DNA from: Paenibacillus agri
Lineage (GTDB): Bacteria > Bacillota > Bacilli > Paenibacillales > Paenibacillaceae
NCBI RefSeq assembly: GCF_013359945.1
Contig: NZ_JABWCS010000221.1
Coordinates: forward strand, 527,973 to 591,972
DNA: 64,000 nt
Reading direction: 5' to 3'
Part shown: in pieces, positions 24,813 to 32,977 of the stretch
Numbering within the stretch: position 1 is the stretch's first letter
Layout: the number at the start of each line of letters is the position of its first letter
Position numbers and translations under genes: made by a program
Notes under the pieces: generated by a model
Database searches by the model: none
What the model saw: the letters and a program-made list of their open reading frames with translations, nothing else
What the model was told of the DNA's origin: nothing

Positions 24813-25514
24813 GTGGAGGATATCCTTCAGATACAGCAAGTCAGCAAGAAGTATTGGTCCAAGCAGGCTGTTCGCGATATTTCTTTTACATTGGGGCCTG
24901 GGAAAATCATCGGTCTCTTGGGCAGCAACGGCAGCGGCAAAACTACAATTATGAAAATGATCGCCGGTCTGGCCCAGCCAACCTCTGGCAAAATTGCCGT
25001 TTATGGTAATCCTGTTGGTGTTGAGACCAAATCCTTAATCTCATTTATGCCAGACCAGCCGCTAACCGAGTCGTGGATGACTGTGGGGGATGCACTGCGC
25101 TTTTACAGTGATTTCTTTGCGGATTTCGATCAAGCCAAGGCAGAGCGGATGCTGGACTTTATGAAGCTGTCGCTGGCTGACAAGGTCAGATCACTGTCCA
25201 AAGGGATGAGTGAACGTCTGCAGCTGACATTGGCATTATCACGCAAGGCCAGTCTCTATCTGCTAGACGAACCGCTGGGCGGTGTGGACCCCGTAGCAAG
25301 AACCAGAATCCTGAATGCATTGGTAGAGTTCTATGAAGAAGACAGTAGTATTCTGATTTCCACGCATCTGGTGTCTGATATTGAGCGGATCTTTGATGAG
25401 GTCATTATGGTCAAGAATGGGGAGATGGTCATGCACGGGAATGTGGAAGAGCTCCGGCTGCAGCATGGTAAAAGCATGGATGAACTGTTCAGAGAGGTGT
25501 TTGCCGAATGCTAA
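24813..25514 (+). CDS. ABC transporter ATP-binding protein (YtrB-type)
   Basis: The protein is about 233 aa. Walker A is GLLGSNGSGKTTIMKMIAG, signature LSKGMSERLQLTLAL, Walker B LYLLDEPLGGVDPVA, switch His in LISTHLVSD. Two starts are possible: ATG 24804, jammed against its GGGG, or GTG 24813, nine bases from it; the second is preferred. With the GntR gene before it and the membrane gene after, it forms a YtrA-B-C-like unit. Confidence 0.92.
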   Translation: MEDILQIQQVSKKYWSKQAVRDISFTLGPGKIIGLLGSNGSGKTTIMKMIAGLAQPTSGKIAVYGNPVGVETKSLISFMPDQPLTESWMTVGDALRFYSDFFADFDQAKAERMLDFMKLSLADKVRSLSKGMSERLQLTLALSRKASLYLLDEPLGGVDPVARTRILNALVEFYEEDSSILISTHLVSDIERIFDEVIMVKNGEMVMHGNVEELRLQHGKSMDELFREVFAEC

Positions 25515-26248
25515 AGCTGATGAAATATGATTTCAGGCGTAATCGTGATCAGATTCTGGGGCTGTATGCAGTTACACTGCTGCTTGAGGCTGTGATTTGG
25601 ATCTTGGCGGAGGTTTATCATTGGGAGAATCTTAGCATGCTTGTGCTTCAGGCCGTTACTTATTTCTCTGCTGCTATCTTCCTTGTAGTTCTGGCTTGCC
25701 GAACCTATAGCACCAATCTGAAGTCCTATGGCCGTAAGTTGATTCCCGTAAAAACCCTATATACCGTGCTCTCCCCGCTGCTGTTGAATCTGATTCTGTT
25801 GATAGTCTTAATTGCACTAGCAGTGCTGCATGTGGCCATCTATGGCTTTGTCTATCCGGACATTCTGCCAAAAGACTTCTGGTATATTTCGTTCATCAGT
25901 GTACTGAATTTGCTAGGTGCAGCCATGGTCTTTTTGATCGCACTGACGTTCTCTATTACGGTTTCCCATAGTCTGCCTTTTCGCAGCAAAGTCTGGATCG
26001 GCATTCTCACACTGTTTGTTCTGAATCTGATTCTGGGACTGGTCGAAGGGCAACTGTTTCCAGATTCAGGGGGCTGGATGGAACTTGCTTTCCGGTATAA
26101 TTTCACTTCAGGTGAGTATTTGAACGCTAACGGAATTGAAGCAGCTGGTAAAGCGTTTGACATCGGTCCGGCACTAATTGAAACGGTATTTTGCCTGATT
26201 CTACTATATGCATCCACCTGGCTCGTTAAAAAGAAGGTAGAGATCTAA
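25508..26248 (+). CDS. ABC exporter membrane protein (YtrC-like)
   Basis: The protein is 246 aa with six hydrophobic helices and a short N-terminus (MLKLMKYDFRRNRDQI) typical of ABC exporter permeases. It overlaps the upstream ATPase gene by 7 bases, so it is the partner permease. The operon thus encodes two ATPase-permease pairs around one GntR regulator. Confidence 0.85.
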   Translation: MLKLMKYDFRRNRDQILGLYAVTLLLEAVIWILAEVYHWENLSMLVLQAVTYFSAAIFLVVLACRTYSTNLKSYGRKLIPVKTLYTVLSPLLLNLILLIVLIALAVLHVAIYGFVYPDILPKDFWYISFISVLNLLGAAMVFLIALTFSITVSHSLPFRSKVWIGILTLFVLNLILGLVEGQLFPDSGGWMELAFRYNFTSGEYLNANGIEAAGKAFDIGPALIETVFCLILLYASTWLVKKKVEI

Positions 26249-26280
26249 TTTCTAGACTCTCTGCTATAGAGTATAATAGA

Positions 26281-26313
26281 CAGACGCCCCTCCAAGCGGA
26301 GCGGCGTTTGTTC
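26281..26313. terminator. Bidirectional terminator
   Basis: CAGACGCC...CTCC pairs with GGAG...GGCGTTTG. It lies between the end of the ABC operon and the convergent PilZ gene. Confidence 0.7.
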
Positions 26314-26322
26314 TATGTCTAT

Positions 26323-26703
26323 TTACATTCCCTCCGCGCTGCGGCCATGGGTCCATGACTCCAGCTCCCGGATCAGCATGTCTTCTTCAGCTTTACTCAA
26401 ATCCAGTCGAACACCATATTTGTACTGTCCGAGGCCGAACATCCAGCCCCAGCGCACACGGCCTTCAAATCTGAGCTTGTTCTCATTTAGCTGAAAATGA
26501 ATAATCAGTTTCGTATCTCCAGCTGAGAAGCGAAGGTTCAGGGAAGTCCGCACTTTACATCCGGAACGGCTGAGATCGAGCATTACGCCCTCGGTTAGCT
26601 TCCCGGCACCGGGGCCGGTATTGCCGGCCGGCACTTCAAGCCAGCATTCGATCGGTTGGTTCATGACATACCGGAATGGTTCTTTTCTGCTCGAGCCGTC
26701 CAT
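26323..26703 (-). CDS. PilZ-domain protein (c-di-GMP receptor candidate)
   Basis: The protein is 126 aa, a single PilZ domain. RKEPFRYVM is the Arg-containing N-terminal loop and LDLSRSGCKVR the D-x-S-x-x-G strand. It resembles the PilZ protein at 8761-9138 in length, start (EPFRY) and motif spacing, so the two are probably paralogues. GGAGG precedes ATG 26703. A diguanylate cyclase gene is 0.8 kb away. Confidence 0.85.
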   Translation of the reverse strand: MDGSSRKEPFRYVMNQPIECWLEVPAGNTGPGAGKLTEGVMLDLSRSGCKVRTSLNLRFSAGDTKLIIHFQLNENKLRFEGRVRWGWMFGLGQYKYGVRLDLSKAEEDMLIRELESWTHGRSAEGM

Positions 26704-26829
26704 AATTTACCTCCGCTAGTTTATTTGCTATTATATCGAAATGAAGAGAGTGCGACAATCTACTAAAGTGTTATTTTTCAGATTTTGTAGTAAAAATTTA
26801 CATTAATATCGAATAAGGGTGGGTCAGAC

Positions 26830-27435
26830 ATGTATCAATACGATAATGAAACTTTTCACCATCATAATTTTGACCAAAGTAATTTGCAGGATGGTGAACT
26901 GAACGGCTGTATCTTCGAACAATGCTCGTTCAAGGGTGCGTCTATGGAAGAAATGACCTCTACAGGATGTCAGTTTATTGATTGTGATTTTACGGGTGCC
27001 TATCTGAATGCATCACTGCATAGGGGTTCAGCGTTCACGAATTGTAAATTCAGCGGGACTAATCTGTTCGTCGTAAAATTTGAAGATTGCAAAATGGTCG
27101 GTTCAGATTTCTCCAACGCAGCGCTTGACGGACTGACGATCACAGGTGGTGATTGGTCATACACCAATCTGAGACACGCCAATTTGAGCAAGCAGAACCT
27201 GCGCGGGATAAGATTTTTAGAGGCGGATCTGTTTGGCTGTGATTTACAGAAAAGTGATCTCCGCGGAGCGGATTTAAGCAGGGTACAACTTGGCCAGTGC
27301 AAGCTGAAGGGGGCGGATCTCCGGGACGCGAAGCTGGAAGGTATTGATCTGAAAGGCCTCGATTGGCAAGGGGTGCGAATGGATGTAGAGCAAGCTGTAC
27401 TTCTGGCACGCTCGCTTGGTGCGAAGGTAGGCTGA
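26830..27435 (+). CDS. Pentapeptide-repeat protein
   Basis: The protein is 201 aa made mainly of A(D/N)LXX-type pentapeptide repeats from residue ~15 to ~185, for example SDLRGADLSRVQLGQC and GADLRDAKLEGIDLKG. This predicts a right-handed quadrilateral beta helix. Some members mimic DNA and protect gyrase (Qnr-like); others have unknown roles. The N-terminal half has irregular repeats rich in Cys and Phe, as in Qnr/McbG-like proteins. Its role here is open. Confidence 0.85.
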   Translation: MYQYDNETFHHHNFDQSNLQDGELNGCIFEQCSFKGASMEEMTSTGCQFIDCDFTGAYLNASLHRGSAFTNCKFSGTNLFVVKFEDCKMVGSDFSNAALDGLTITGGDWSYTNLRHANLSKQNLRGIRFLEADLFGCDLQKSDLRGADLSRVQLGQCKLKGADLRDAKLEGIDLKGLDWQGVRMDVEQAVLLARSLGAKVG

Positions 27436-27528
27436 GCTGAGAAAACAGACTGTTGAAAACTTAAGAGGAATCCGATGATAGAATAGTAGCGTTTTCACTC
27501 AAGCAGGATCGGATAAGGAGAATGAATT

Positions 27529-29160
27529 GTGTCATTGAATTTGCGCACCGTATTCTCAGGCGCCTTCGCTGTTATTATTATCATGCTGACAGCACTCTTA
27601 AGCTATATAATCGGCAATGAGTCCACCAAAACCGTCGAGGTGAGTATCGGGAGCACCTTAACGGAGGTGGCTGAACAGATGTCGGAGAAGCTGGATCACT
27701 TTATGTGGTCGCGTTCCGGAGAGGTTGAAGTTCTGAGTAAGTTGAATGCTTTTCAGGAACCAGTGGATAAGACAGAGGTCAGCGTGCTGCTGAACCAGTT
27801 GAAGCAAAGCATGCCTGTGTTCACCTGGGTGGGGTATCTGGATACTCATGGGGAAGTAGTGGCTTCGACGGACAATATTCTGTTAGGACAAAATATAAGT
27901 CAGCGCCCGGTGTTTCAAGAGGGCATCAAAGATAAATTCATAGGTGACGTCCACGATGCGGTGCTGCTCGCCAAGCTGCTGCCGAACCCTAGCGGAGAAC
28001 CTTTGCAGTTTGTTGATGTAAGCGTTCCTATTTATGGCAAGCAAGGACAGAAGAATGGCGTTCTGGCTGCACATTTTAGTTGGGAATGGTCACGGGAGGT
28101 AGAGCGGTCGATTCTCGCACCTTTGGAGGAACGGATGAAGGGTGTTGAGGTTTTTGTAGTCAGTAAGAAGGATGACACCACTCTGGTGGGGCCTAAGAAG
28201 ATGGTAGGGCACCAAATGACCGGGGAGAGTCTTCAGCACGTCCGTAAGGGGGAGAATTCCTGGCTGGTGGAAAAGGATGCCAGTGGCTCTTCTTATCTGA
28301 CAGGATATGCCTACGGTGATGGGTATATGGACTATCCCGGCTTAGGGTGGTCGGTCATTATTCGCCAGCCTGCGGATATAGCCTTTGCCTCTGTTCGTCA
28401 GCTTGAGCGGTTTATCATAATCGTTGGTATGGTGACAGCGGCTTTGTTCGGAGTGCTGGGATGGTTCGTAGCGCGGTGGATTGTACGGCCGCTGAACCAC
28501 ATTGCGATAACGGCCGATCGGCTGGCTGCGGGCGAGGAAGCAGAAATTCCGGAAAGCCACAGGTATAAAGAGGTTAACACCTTATCATCATCTCTAAAAA
28601 ATTTGGTTAACAACCTTACACGCACAGAAACGGCGCTAGGGTTCATGTCCGATATCGCTCATCATGATGTTCTTACCGGTCTACCCAACCGAATGGCGTT
28701 GAATGACTTCCTGGTCCATGCAGTCAGCCGGGCGAAACAGAAGGGTACCACGCTGAGCTTTCTCTATCTGGATCTAGACGGATTCAAGAAAGTGAATGAT
28801 ACGCTAGGACATGCCGCAGGTGACAGACTTCTGCAGGAAGTAGCTTGCCGTCTTCAGGAGTGCACACGGGATAATGAGATTGTTGCCAGACTTGGCGGGG
28901 ACGAATTCGTTGTAGTGCTGCACACCTCGGTAAGCAAGCCAATGCAGGAGGCGGAGGTAGTAGCCAAACGTATTATTAACACGATTAACCAGCCCTTTCA
29001 TTTGGAGGAGGGAGTGAATGTCGGCTGCAGTATTGGCGCAGCTGTCTGGAGTGTAGGAAGCGGGCAGGACACACGCGAGACGATGCGCCTCGCGGATGAA
29101 GCCCTTTATATATCCAAACGTACCGGCAAAAACCGGATTACGTTCGAAGCTAATTCATAA
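27529..29160 (+). CDS. Membrane diguanylate cyclase (sensor-HAMP-GGDEF)
   Basis: The protein is 543 aa: TM1 at residues ~8-28, an extracellular double-Cache-like sensor (~30-285), TM2 (FIIIVGMVTAALFGVLGWFV), HAMP (WIVRPLNHIAITADRLAAGE) and a GGDEF domain from ~375. The active site RLGGDEFVVVL is intact, so c-di-GMP synthesis is expected. The inhibitory-site position nine residues upstream reads RDNE rather than RxxD, so feedback inhibition may be altered. The start is GTG 27529, eight bases after AGGAG. No EAL domain. Confidence 0.92.
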   Translation: MSLNLRTVFSGAFAVIIIMLTALLSYIIGNESTKTVEVSIGSTLTEVAEQMSEKLDHFMWSRSGEVEVLSKLNAFQEPVDKTEVSVLLNQLKQSMPVFTWVGYLDTHGEVVASTDNILLGQNISQRPVFQEGIKDKFIGDVHDAVLLAKLLPNPSGEPLQFVDVSVPIYGKQGQKNGVLAAHFSWEWSREVERSILAPLEERMKGVEVFVVSKKDDTTLVGPKKMVGHQMTGESLQHVRKGENSWLVEKDASGSSYLTGYAYGDGYMDYPGLGWSVIIRQPADIAFASVRQLERFIIIVGMVTAALFGVLGWFVARWIVRPLNHIAITADRLAAGEEAEIPESHRYKEVNTLSSSLKNLVNNLTRTETALGFMSDIAHHDVLTGLPNRMALNDFLVHAVSRAKQKGTTLSFLYLDLDGFKKVNDTLGHAAGDRLLQEVACRLQECTRDNEIVARLGGDEFVVVLHTSVSKPMQEAEVVAKRIINTINQPFHLEEGVNVGCSIGAAVWSVGSGQDTRETMRLADEALYISKRTGKNRITFEANS

Positions 29161-29163
29161 TCA

Positions 29164-29253
29164 AACCGAAAAGGCTGGTTGAGCACTAAGTGCACTGTAT
29201 TCCTGGTAAAGGATATGGTGCCGTACTGCTTAACGCAGCCTTTTTCTCGGTTT
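29164..29253 (+). terminator. Terminator-like long hairpin after the diguanylate cyclase gene
   Basis: AACCGAAAAGGCTG pairs with CAGCC...CGGTT at 29236-29253 across a ~58-base loop. Its right arm overlaps the last codons of the small minus-strand gene. Confidence 0.5.
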
Positions 29254-29355
29254 AGCCCACCATTTGATCCAGAGATGACCCTCATCGTCCCGGAAATATT
29301 TGATCCCGATCCAACGCAGAGGCGTCCAAATTTCCTTAAAATAATATGACGGCAT
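29230..29355 (-). CDS. Small basic aromatic-rich protein (41 aa), function unknown
   Basis: The complement from ATG 29355 encodes MPSYYFKEIWTPLRWIGIKY followed by FRDDEGHLWIKWWAKPRKRL and a final Arg. Six Trp in 41 residues and a basic tail suggest a membrane-surface or nucleic-acid-binding peptide. AAGGGGG lies 11 bases upstream. No family is recognised. The rest of 29256-29683 is AT-rich, with nothing else identified. Confidence 0.55.
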   Translation of the reverse strand: MPSYYFKEIWTPLRWIGIKYFRDDEGHLWIKWWAKPRKRLR

Positions 29356-29683
29356 AGTCTTTTAGACCCCCTTAATAGTCGAATACTACTATATTTTACG
29401 CCATAACTATGAAAATCTCAACGATTACTTGCTTAAAATTTCCACAATATGAATAAAAACACCTAAAACAATCTACCAAACCTTCCTCCTGACTTCATGA
29501 TTGAGCGTATAGTTCTTTAGCACCTTATTTTTATTATATTTCTTCTCAATGACGGGAAAATGACAAATTATAGATTTAGAGAATTATTGTATGATTTTCA
29601 AACGGAAATAGAGAAAAGCAGGGGATATGCACAAGCATTTTGTGCGGACTGGCATTAGATAGTAGTAGAAAGGATGTGATGAT

Positions 29684-30487
29684 ATGAAAGAGGCGGATTT
29701 CATCGCAAAAATTGCACCTTTTGCGGTGGACAGCATGCGAAGCAGTAAAGTTGCAGCTTCCTTGACGATTGCGCAGGCCGCTCTTGAATCCGGCTGGGGC
29801 AGCAGCGGACTTACGGTGAAAGCCAATAATTTATTTGGTATAAAAGGCAGCGGGCCGGCTGGAAGTATCACCATGCTGACTACGGAATATGTCAATGGAA
29901 AGCCGGTTCAGGTTCAGGCTGCCTTTCGTGCCTATAACAATTGGGGCGAATCCGTCGCTGACCATTCCAGATTACTGGTCAACGGAGTGTCCTGGAATCC
30001 TAAAATTTATAGCAAGGTTATCGGGACTACTGGCATAGCAGCAGCCCATGCCATTGCCGCTGCCGGTTATGCCACCGACCCGGGTTACGCAGCCAAACTG
30101 ATTTCAATGATGGACACCTATAATCTTTACCAATTTGATGAGCAAGGAAAGGGGGACGACGAGATGTCGGCTGAAGATAAGCAGAAGCTCGCAAGCCTGG
30201 AGGAGCAGGTTAAGGCGCTTAATGGATTGATAGCCGGTCTGAATATCAGCAGGGATACGCTGAAGACGGGTGTGCAGGAGCAGGGGCAGGCGATCAAAAA
30301 TGTGATTGACCGAATAGCTGCTGTTGAGAACCGGGCGGTCATGAATGTGCCAGATTGGGCCGAGCCGGCGGTTAAAGCGGCAACCGCAGCTGGACTACTG
30401 GATACACCGTCCGGGGGAAGTTATGATTTTTACCGCATTTTGACGGTATTGAATCGTGCTGGTCTTTTAATAACTAAGAAAGGATGA
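29684..30487 (+). CDS. Endolysin-like beta-N-acetylglucosaminidase
   Basis: The protein is 267 aa. Residues 1-150 are a glucosaminidase (FlgJ/LytG-type) domain: SLTIAQAALESGWGSSGLT with the catalytic Glu in ALESGWG, then NNLFGIKGSG and AAGYATDPGYAAKLISMM. No signal peptide, as in phage endolysins that rely on a holin. After an acidic linker come a coiled coil (~165-215) and a C-terminal segment (VPDWAEPAVKAATAAGLLD) found on phage-type lysins. A holin-like gene follows 6 bases later. Confidence 0.85.
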   Translation: MKEADFIAKIAPFAVDSMRSSKVAASLTIAQAALESGWGSSGLTVKANNLFGIKGSGPAGSITMLTTEYVNGKPVQVQAAFRAYNNWGESVADHSRLLVNGVSWNPKIYSKVIGTTGIAAAHAIAAAGYATDPGYAAKLISMMDTYNLYQFDEQGKGDDEMSAEDKQKLASLEEQVKALNGLIAGLNISRDTLKTGVQEQGQAIKNVIDRIAAVENRAVMNVPDWAEPAVKAATAAGLLDTPSGGSYDFYRILTVLNRAGLLITKKG

Positions 30488-30493
30488 TCTGAG

Positions 30494-30769
30494 ATGAATG
30501 CTGAGCTCAACACTGTATTGGCTTTTGCTTCGATGCTCGCAGTATTTGTAATGGCTCTCGTGCAACTGGTGAAGAACAGCTTCAACCTGCCACGCAATCT
30601 GGTGCCTGTTGTGGGTCTGGCGCTTGGCCTGGTGGTGGGAGTTGTTTCCTACCCATTTACCAATATGGATTTGATAATGCGTCTTTGGGCAGGCGGACTG
30701 GCAGGGTTATCTGCTACAGGGCTGTTTGAATTGGCTTTTAACAAACGGGAGGGTACAACTAAAGAGTGA
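30494..30769 (+). CDS. Holin-like small membrane protein
   Basis: The protein is 91 aa with three hydrophobic stretches: TVLAFASMLAVFVMALVQLV, LVPVVGLALGLVVGVVSY and a third weaker one. The charged C-terminus is FNKREGTTKE. Size, topology and position directly after the endolysin gene match phage or phage-derived holins. It could instead help autolysis or sporulation in a domesticated cassette. Confidence 0.8.
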   Translation: MNAELNTVLAFASMLAVFVMALVQLVKNSFNLPRNLVPVVGLALGLVVGVVSYPFTNMDLIMRLWAGGLAGLSATGLFELAFNKREGTTKE

Positions 30770-30914
30770 TAGAAGTAGGGGGTTATAGGTTAAGCTCGCA
30801 GATAAGGGTTGTTTTTCTAGTGAAACAAGCTTTTGATAGAGGAGATTTAACCAAGCCAACGGGTAGTAAGGTTAATACAATAGAGTATGTTAAAAAGAAA
30901 GGAGGTGCATTCTT

Positions 30915-31337
30915 ATGGGAACTTATGTTGATGGCAGAACATCACAGAATGCCAGCTACGCCAACTCCATTGCAATTCCGATCACGTTCATTAACACTCC
31001 ACAGCTTTTTGGACAAATCGGCTTGGTGACAGCTGGCGTTGGTGCTAACCCTCGCGTAATCTTGACGGGAACGATTTCTGTGCAAGTTCCTCTGGATTTG
31101 GTAGGAATTAAAGTTACTATTGTTAGAGGAACCCTCCCAACCGACCCAGTTGTATATTCTGCGACTTCTACCTTTGATCTCAGTGTGTTGGCTCCGCAGC
31201 TTATCACTTTCTCAGCTACGGATTTTCAACCGCCAGTCACACCACAGATCACGTATACAGCCTTCGTCTCCTCTTCATTGCTGGGAACAGTTCGTGTCGG
31301 TCCTGAAAGCTTTGACGGTATTCTCGTTTCGGATTAA
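30915..31337 (+). CDS. Beta-rich secreted-surface-like protein of unknown function
   Basis: The protein is 140 aa. It is rich in Thr, Val, Ser and Pro with alternating strands (VILTGTISVQVPLDLVGIKV, QITYTAFVSS), few charges and no Cys, signal peptide or TM helix. That composition resembles spore-surface or phage tail/appendage beta-sandwich proteins. The ribosome-binding site (AAAGGAGGTG) is excellent, suggesting high expression. It follows the endolysin-holin pair and ends at a strong terminator. No family is recognised. Confidence 0.75.
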   Translation: MGTYVDGRTSQNASYANSIAIPITFINTPQLFGQIGLVTAGVGANPRVILTGTISVQVPLDLVGIKVTIVRGTLPTDPVVYSATSTFDLSVLAPQLITFSATDFQPPVTPQITYTAFVSSSLLGTVRVGPESFDGILVSD

Positions 31338-31438
31338 TGCTCTCCTCGCACAATTAATCAAATCTTTATATTCTTTTCAGGTAGATTTAAGCTGGAGTGA
31401 GTATAGTAATGGCATGACCCCCTTATAATATAGACTTT

Positions 31439-31472
31439 GACCCTGCCGGATCGCGGCAGGGTCACTTTTTTT
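31439..31472 (+). terminator. Strong intrinsic terminator
   Basis: GACCCTGCCG-GATCG-CGGCAGGGTC followed by ACTTTTTTT. It closes the endolysin/holin/beta-protein unit. Confidence 0.9.
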
Positions 31473-31579
31473 ATATGGAATGGAAAAAATCTATTTTTCT
31501 AAAAAAAGACCTACTCTTCATTATTAACAACCGATACAATAAAATCATCATAATTACATACGAAGAGTCAGGTGGTGTC

Positions 31580-32083
31580 ATGGTTGTGAATATTAGAAAG
31601 ATAGGACCGCATGAAGCTCCTCCGATGGAGCTACTGCTGTTGGCCGATCCCTCGGTGTCAGTTGTTGAAGGGTACATAGAAAGAGGAGAGTGTTACATCG
31701 CGTTAGTCGAGCGGGAAATCGTTGGCGTGTATGTACTGCTTCCAACCCGGCCGGGGACGGTAGAATTGGTCAATATTGCGGTGGTGGAACATCTTCATGG
31801 CCAGGGCGTAGGGAAGCGGCTGGTACAGCATGCCATAGCGACAGCCAAGTCGCAGGGCTACAAAACTATAGAAATCGGCACGGGAAATTCCAGCTTGCAT
31901 CAGCTCGGTCTTTATCAAAAATGCGGTTTCAGAATCATTGGGGTGGATCGTGATTATTTTATCAGACATTATCCTGAAGAGATCTTCGAGAATGATCTGC
32001 AGTGTATCGACATGATCCGGCTGGAGCAAGATCTCACAACAGATTCAGTATTCCTCCCAGTAATAGAAATGAACCAAGAATGA
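31580..32083 (+). CDS. GNAT-family N-acetyltransferase
   Basis: The protein is about 167 aa. Motif A is VEHLHGQGVGKRLVQHAIAT (acetyl-CoA binding), preceded by the strand TVELVNIAVV; motif B is LGLYQKCGFRIIGV. ATG 31580 follows AGGTGG; upstream in-frame sequence from 31475 is low-complexity and unlikely to be translated. Acceptor unknown. The last 50 bases overlap the 3' end of the convergent small membrane protein gene. Confidence 0.88.
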   Translation: MVVNIRKIGPHEAPPMELLLLADPSVSVVEGYIERGECYIALVEREIVGVYVLLPTRPGTVELVNIAVVEHLHGQGVGKRLVQHAIATAKSQGYKTIEIGTGNSSLHQLGLYQKCGFRIIGVDRDYFIRHYPEEIFENDLQCIDMIRLEQDLTTDSVFLPVIEMNQE

Positions 32084-32255
32084 CGGTTACTAGACCTCCG
32101 AATTTGGCCATGTCTATATAGGCATCGCTGGGTTCGGAGTCATTTTTAACTTTCCAAGCTTCGTTCATCTTCCACCCAAAGGTGGGCTTGCGAATCGTAA
32201 AGATGCCCAGTGCAATAATCAGACCGCCTAGAATAATGAGAAAATATCCATTCAA
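32034..32255 (-). CDS. Small membrane protein, DUF6199-like
   Basis: The protein is 73 aa with two TM helices: YFLIILGGLIIALGIFTI and GLVTVILGSFLLLGGILN, linked by a charged loop with FGWKMNEAWKVKNDSEPSDA. That pattern (two helices around a WKMNEAWKVKxDxEPSD loop) matches a widespread uncharacterised Firmicutes family. The start is TTG 32255 with GGAGAG upstream. It is transcribed toward the GNAT gene and overlaps it by 50 bases. Confidence 0.75.
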   Translation of the reverse strand: MNGYFLIILGGLIIALGIFTIRKPTFGWKMNEAWKVKNDSEPSDAYIDMAKFGGLVTVILGSFLLLGGILNLL

Positions 32256-32298
32256 TTTAGGAGTCTCTCCTTTCGTTATGAATTACCTAAACTATATT

Positions 32299-32379
32299 CT
32301 ATTTTTGCCGGGATTTCCAAATACGGATGCCGACAGTAAGCAGAACAAAAATAATGATAAAAATTACTAATTGAGACAT
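32299..32379 (-). CDS. 26-aa single-pass membrane microprotein
   Basis: The complement from ATG 32379 encodes MSQLVIFIIIFVLLTVGIRI then WKSRQK and a stop. It is one TM helix with a basic tail. A very strong ribosome-binding site (GGTGGAGGTG, 7 bases before ATG) makes translation likely. It lies 44 bases upstream of the DUF6199-like gene on the same strand, so both could be co-transcribed. Function unknown. Confidence 0.6.
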   Translation of the reverse strand: MSQLVIFIIIFVLLTVGIRIWKSRQK

Positions 32380-32458
32380 ATGTATTCACCTCCACCAATG
32401 CAATTGTAAACGATTGGCAGGTGAACATCTGTGAAAAAAAATCTAAGGGGTTGATAAA

Positions 32459-32815
32459 GTGTCAGATACTTCTGAACAATATTATATGAACATACATGGC
32501 GTAAAAGTATGCGGGGTCCAAATAGATTCCCAAACCCGCTGCAGGCATTACCATTCACCAATAGATATTATCGCGATTCGTTTTGCATGCTGCGATATTT
32601 ATTATCCTTGTTACAAGTGTCACGAAGAAGTTGGAGGTCATTCTGCAGTGAGGTGGGGAAAGCATCAGAGGGATGAACAAGCAATTCTGTGCGGGGCGTG
32701 TGGTCACCAGTTAACCATTCATGAATACATGACGTGCGGCTCATCGTGCCCTGGCTGTAAGGCTGCTTTCAATCCAGGGTGTCAAAATCATTATCATTTA
32801 TATTTTGAAATGTGA
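32459..32815 (+). CDS. CHY zinc-finger protein
   Basis: The protein is 118 aa with a dense Cys/His array: CRHYHSP, CCDIYYPCYKCHEE, CGACGHQLTIHEYMTCGSSC and CKAAFNPGCQNHYHLYF. This is the CHY-type zinc finger also found at the N-terminus of eukaryotic RCHY1-like E3 ligases. Bacterial stand-alone versions bind several zinc ions; their role is unclear. The start is GTG 32459 with AAGGGG upstream. Confidence 0.9.
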   Translation: MSDTSEQYYMNIHGVKVCGVQIDSQTRCRHYHSPIDIIAIRFACCDIYYPCYKCHEEVGGHSAVRWGKHQRDEQAILCGACGHQLTIHEYMTCGSSCPGCKAAFNPGCQNHYHLYFEM

Positions 32816-32977
32816 ATTTGATGCTTGTTGGGCTGTGGCAGAAATTGAAGGCGGCATCGTCCGGGTAGGTTACACATGGAGGGATTTTTTTATTAAACGG
32901 AATAGTACGAGCAGGAAAATGGTTCCATCTAGATGAATATAATGTATTGTATGAAAAAATGTAGAGGATTGATGGGC

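Noticed and set aside
30766..31029. 87-codon frame between the holin-like gene and the beta-rich protein
   Set aside because: No ribosome-binding site, mixed composition, and it overlaps the well-supported gene at 30915 in another frame.
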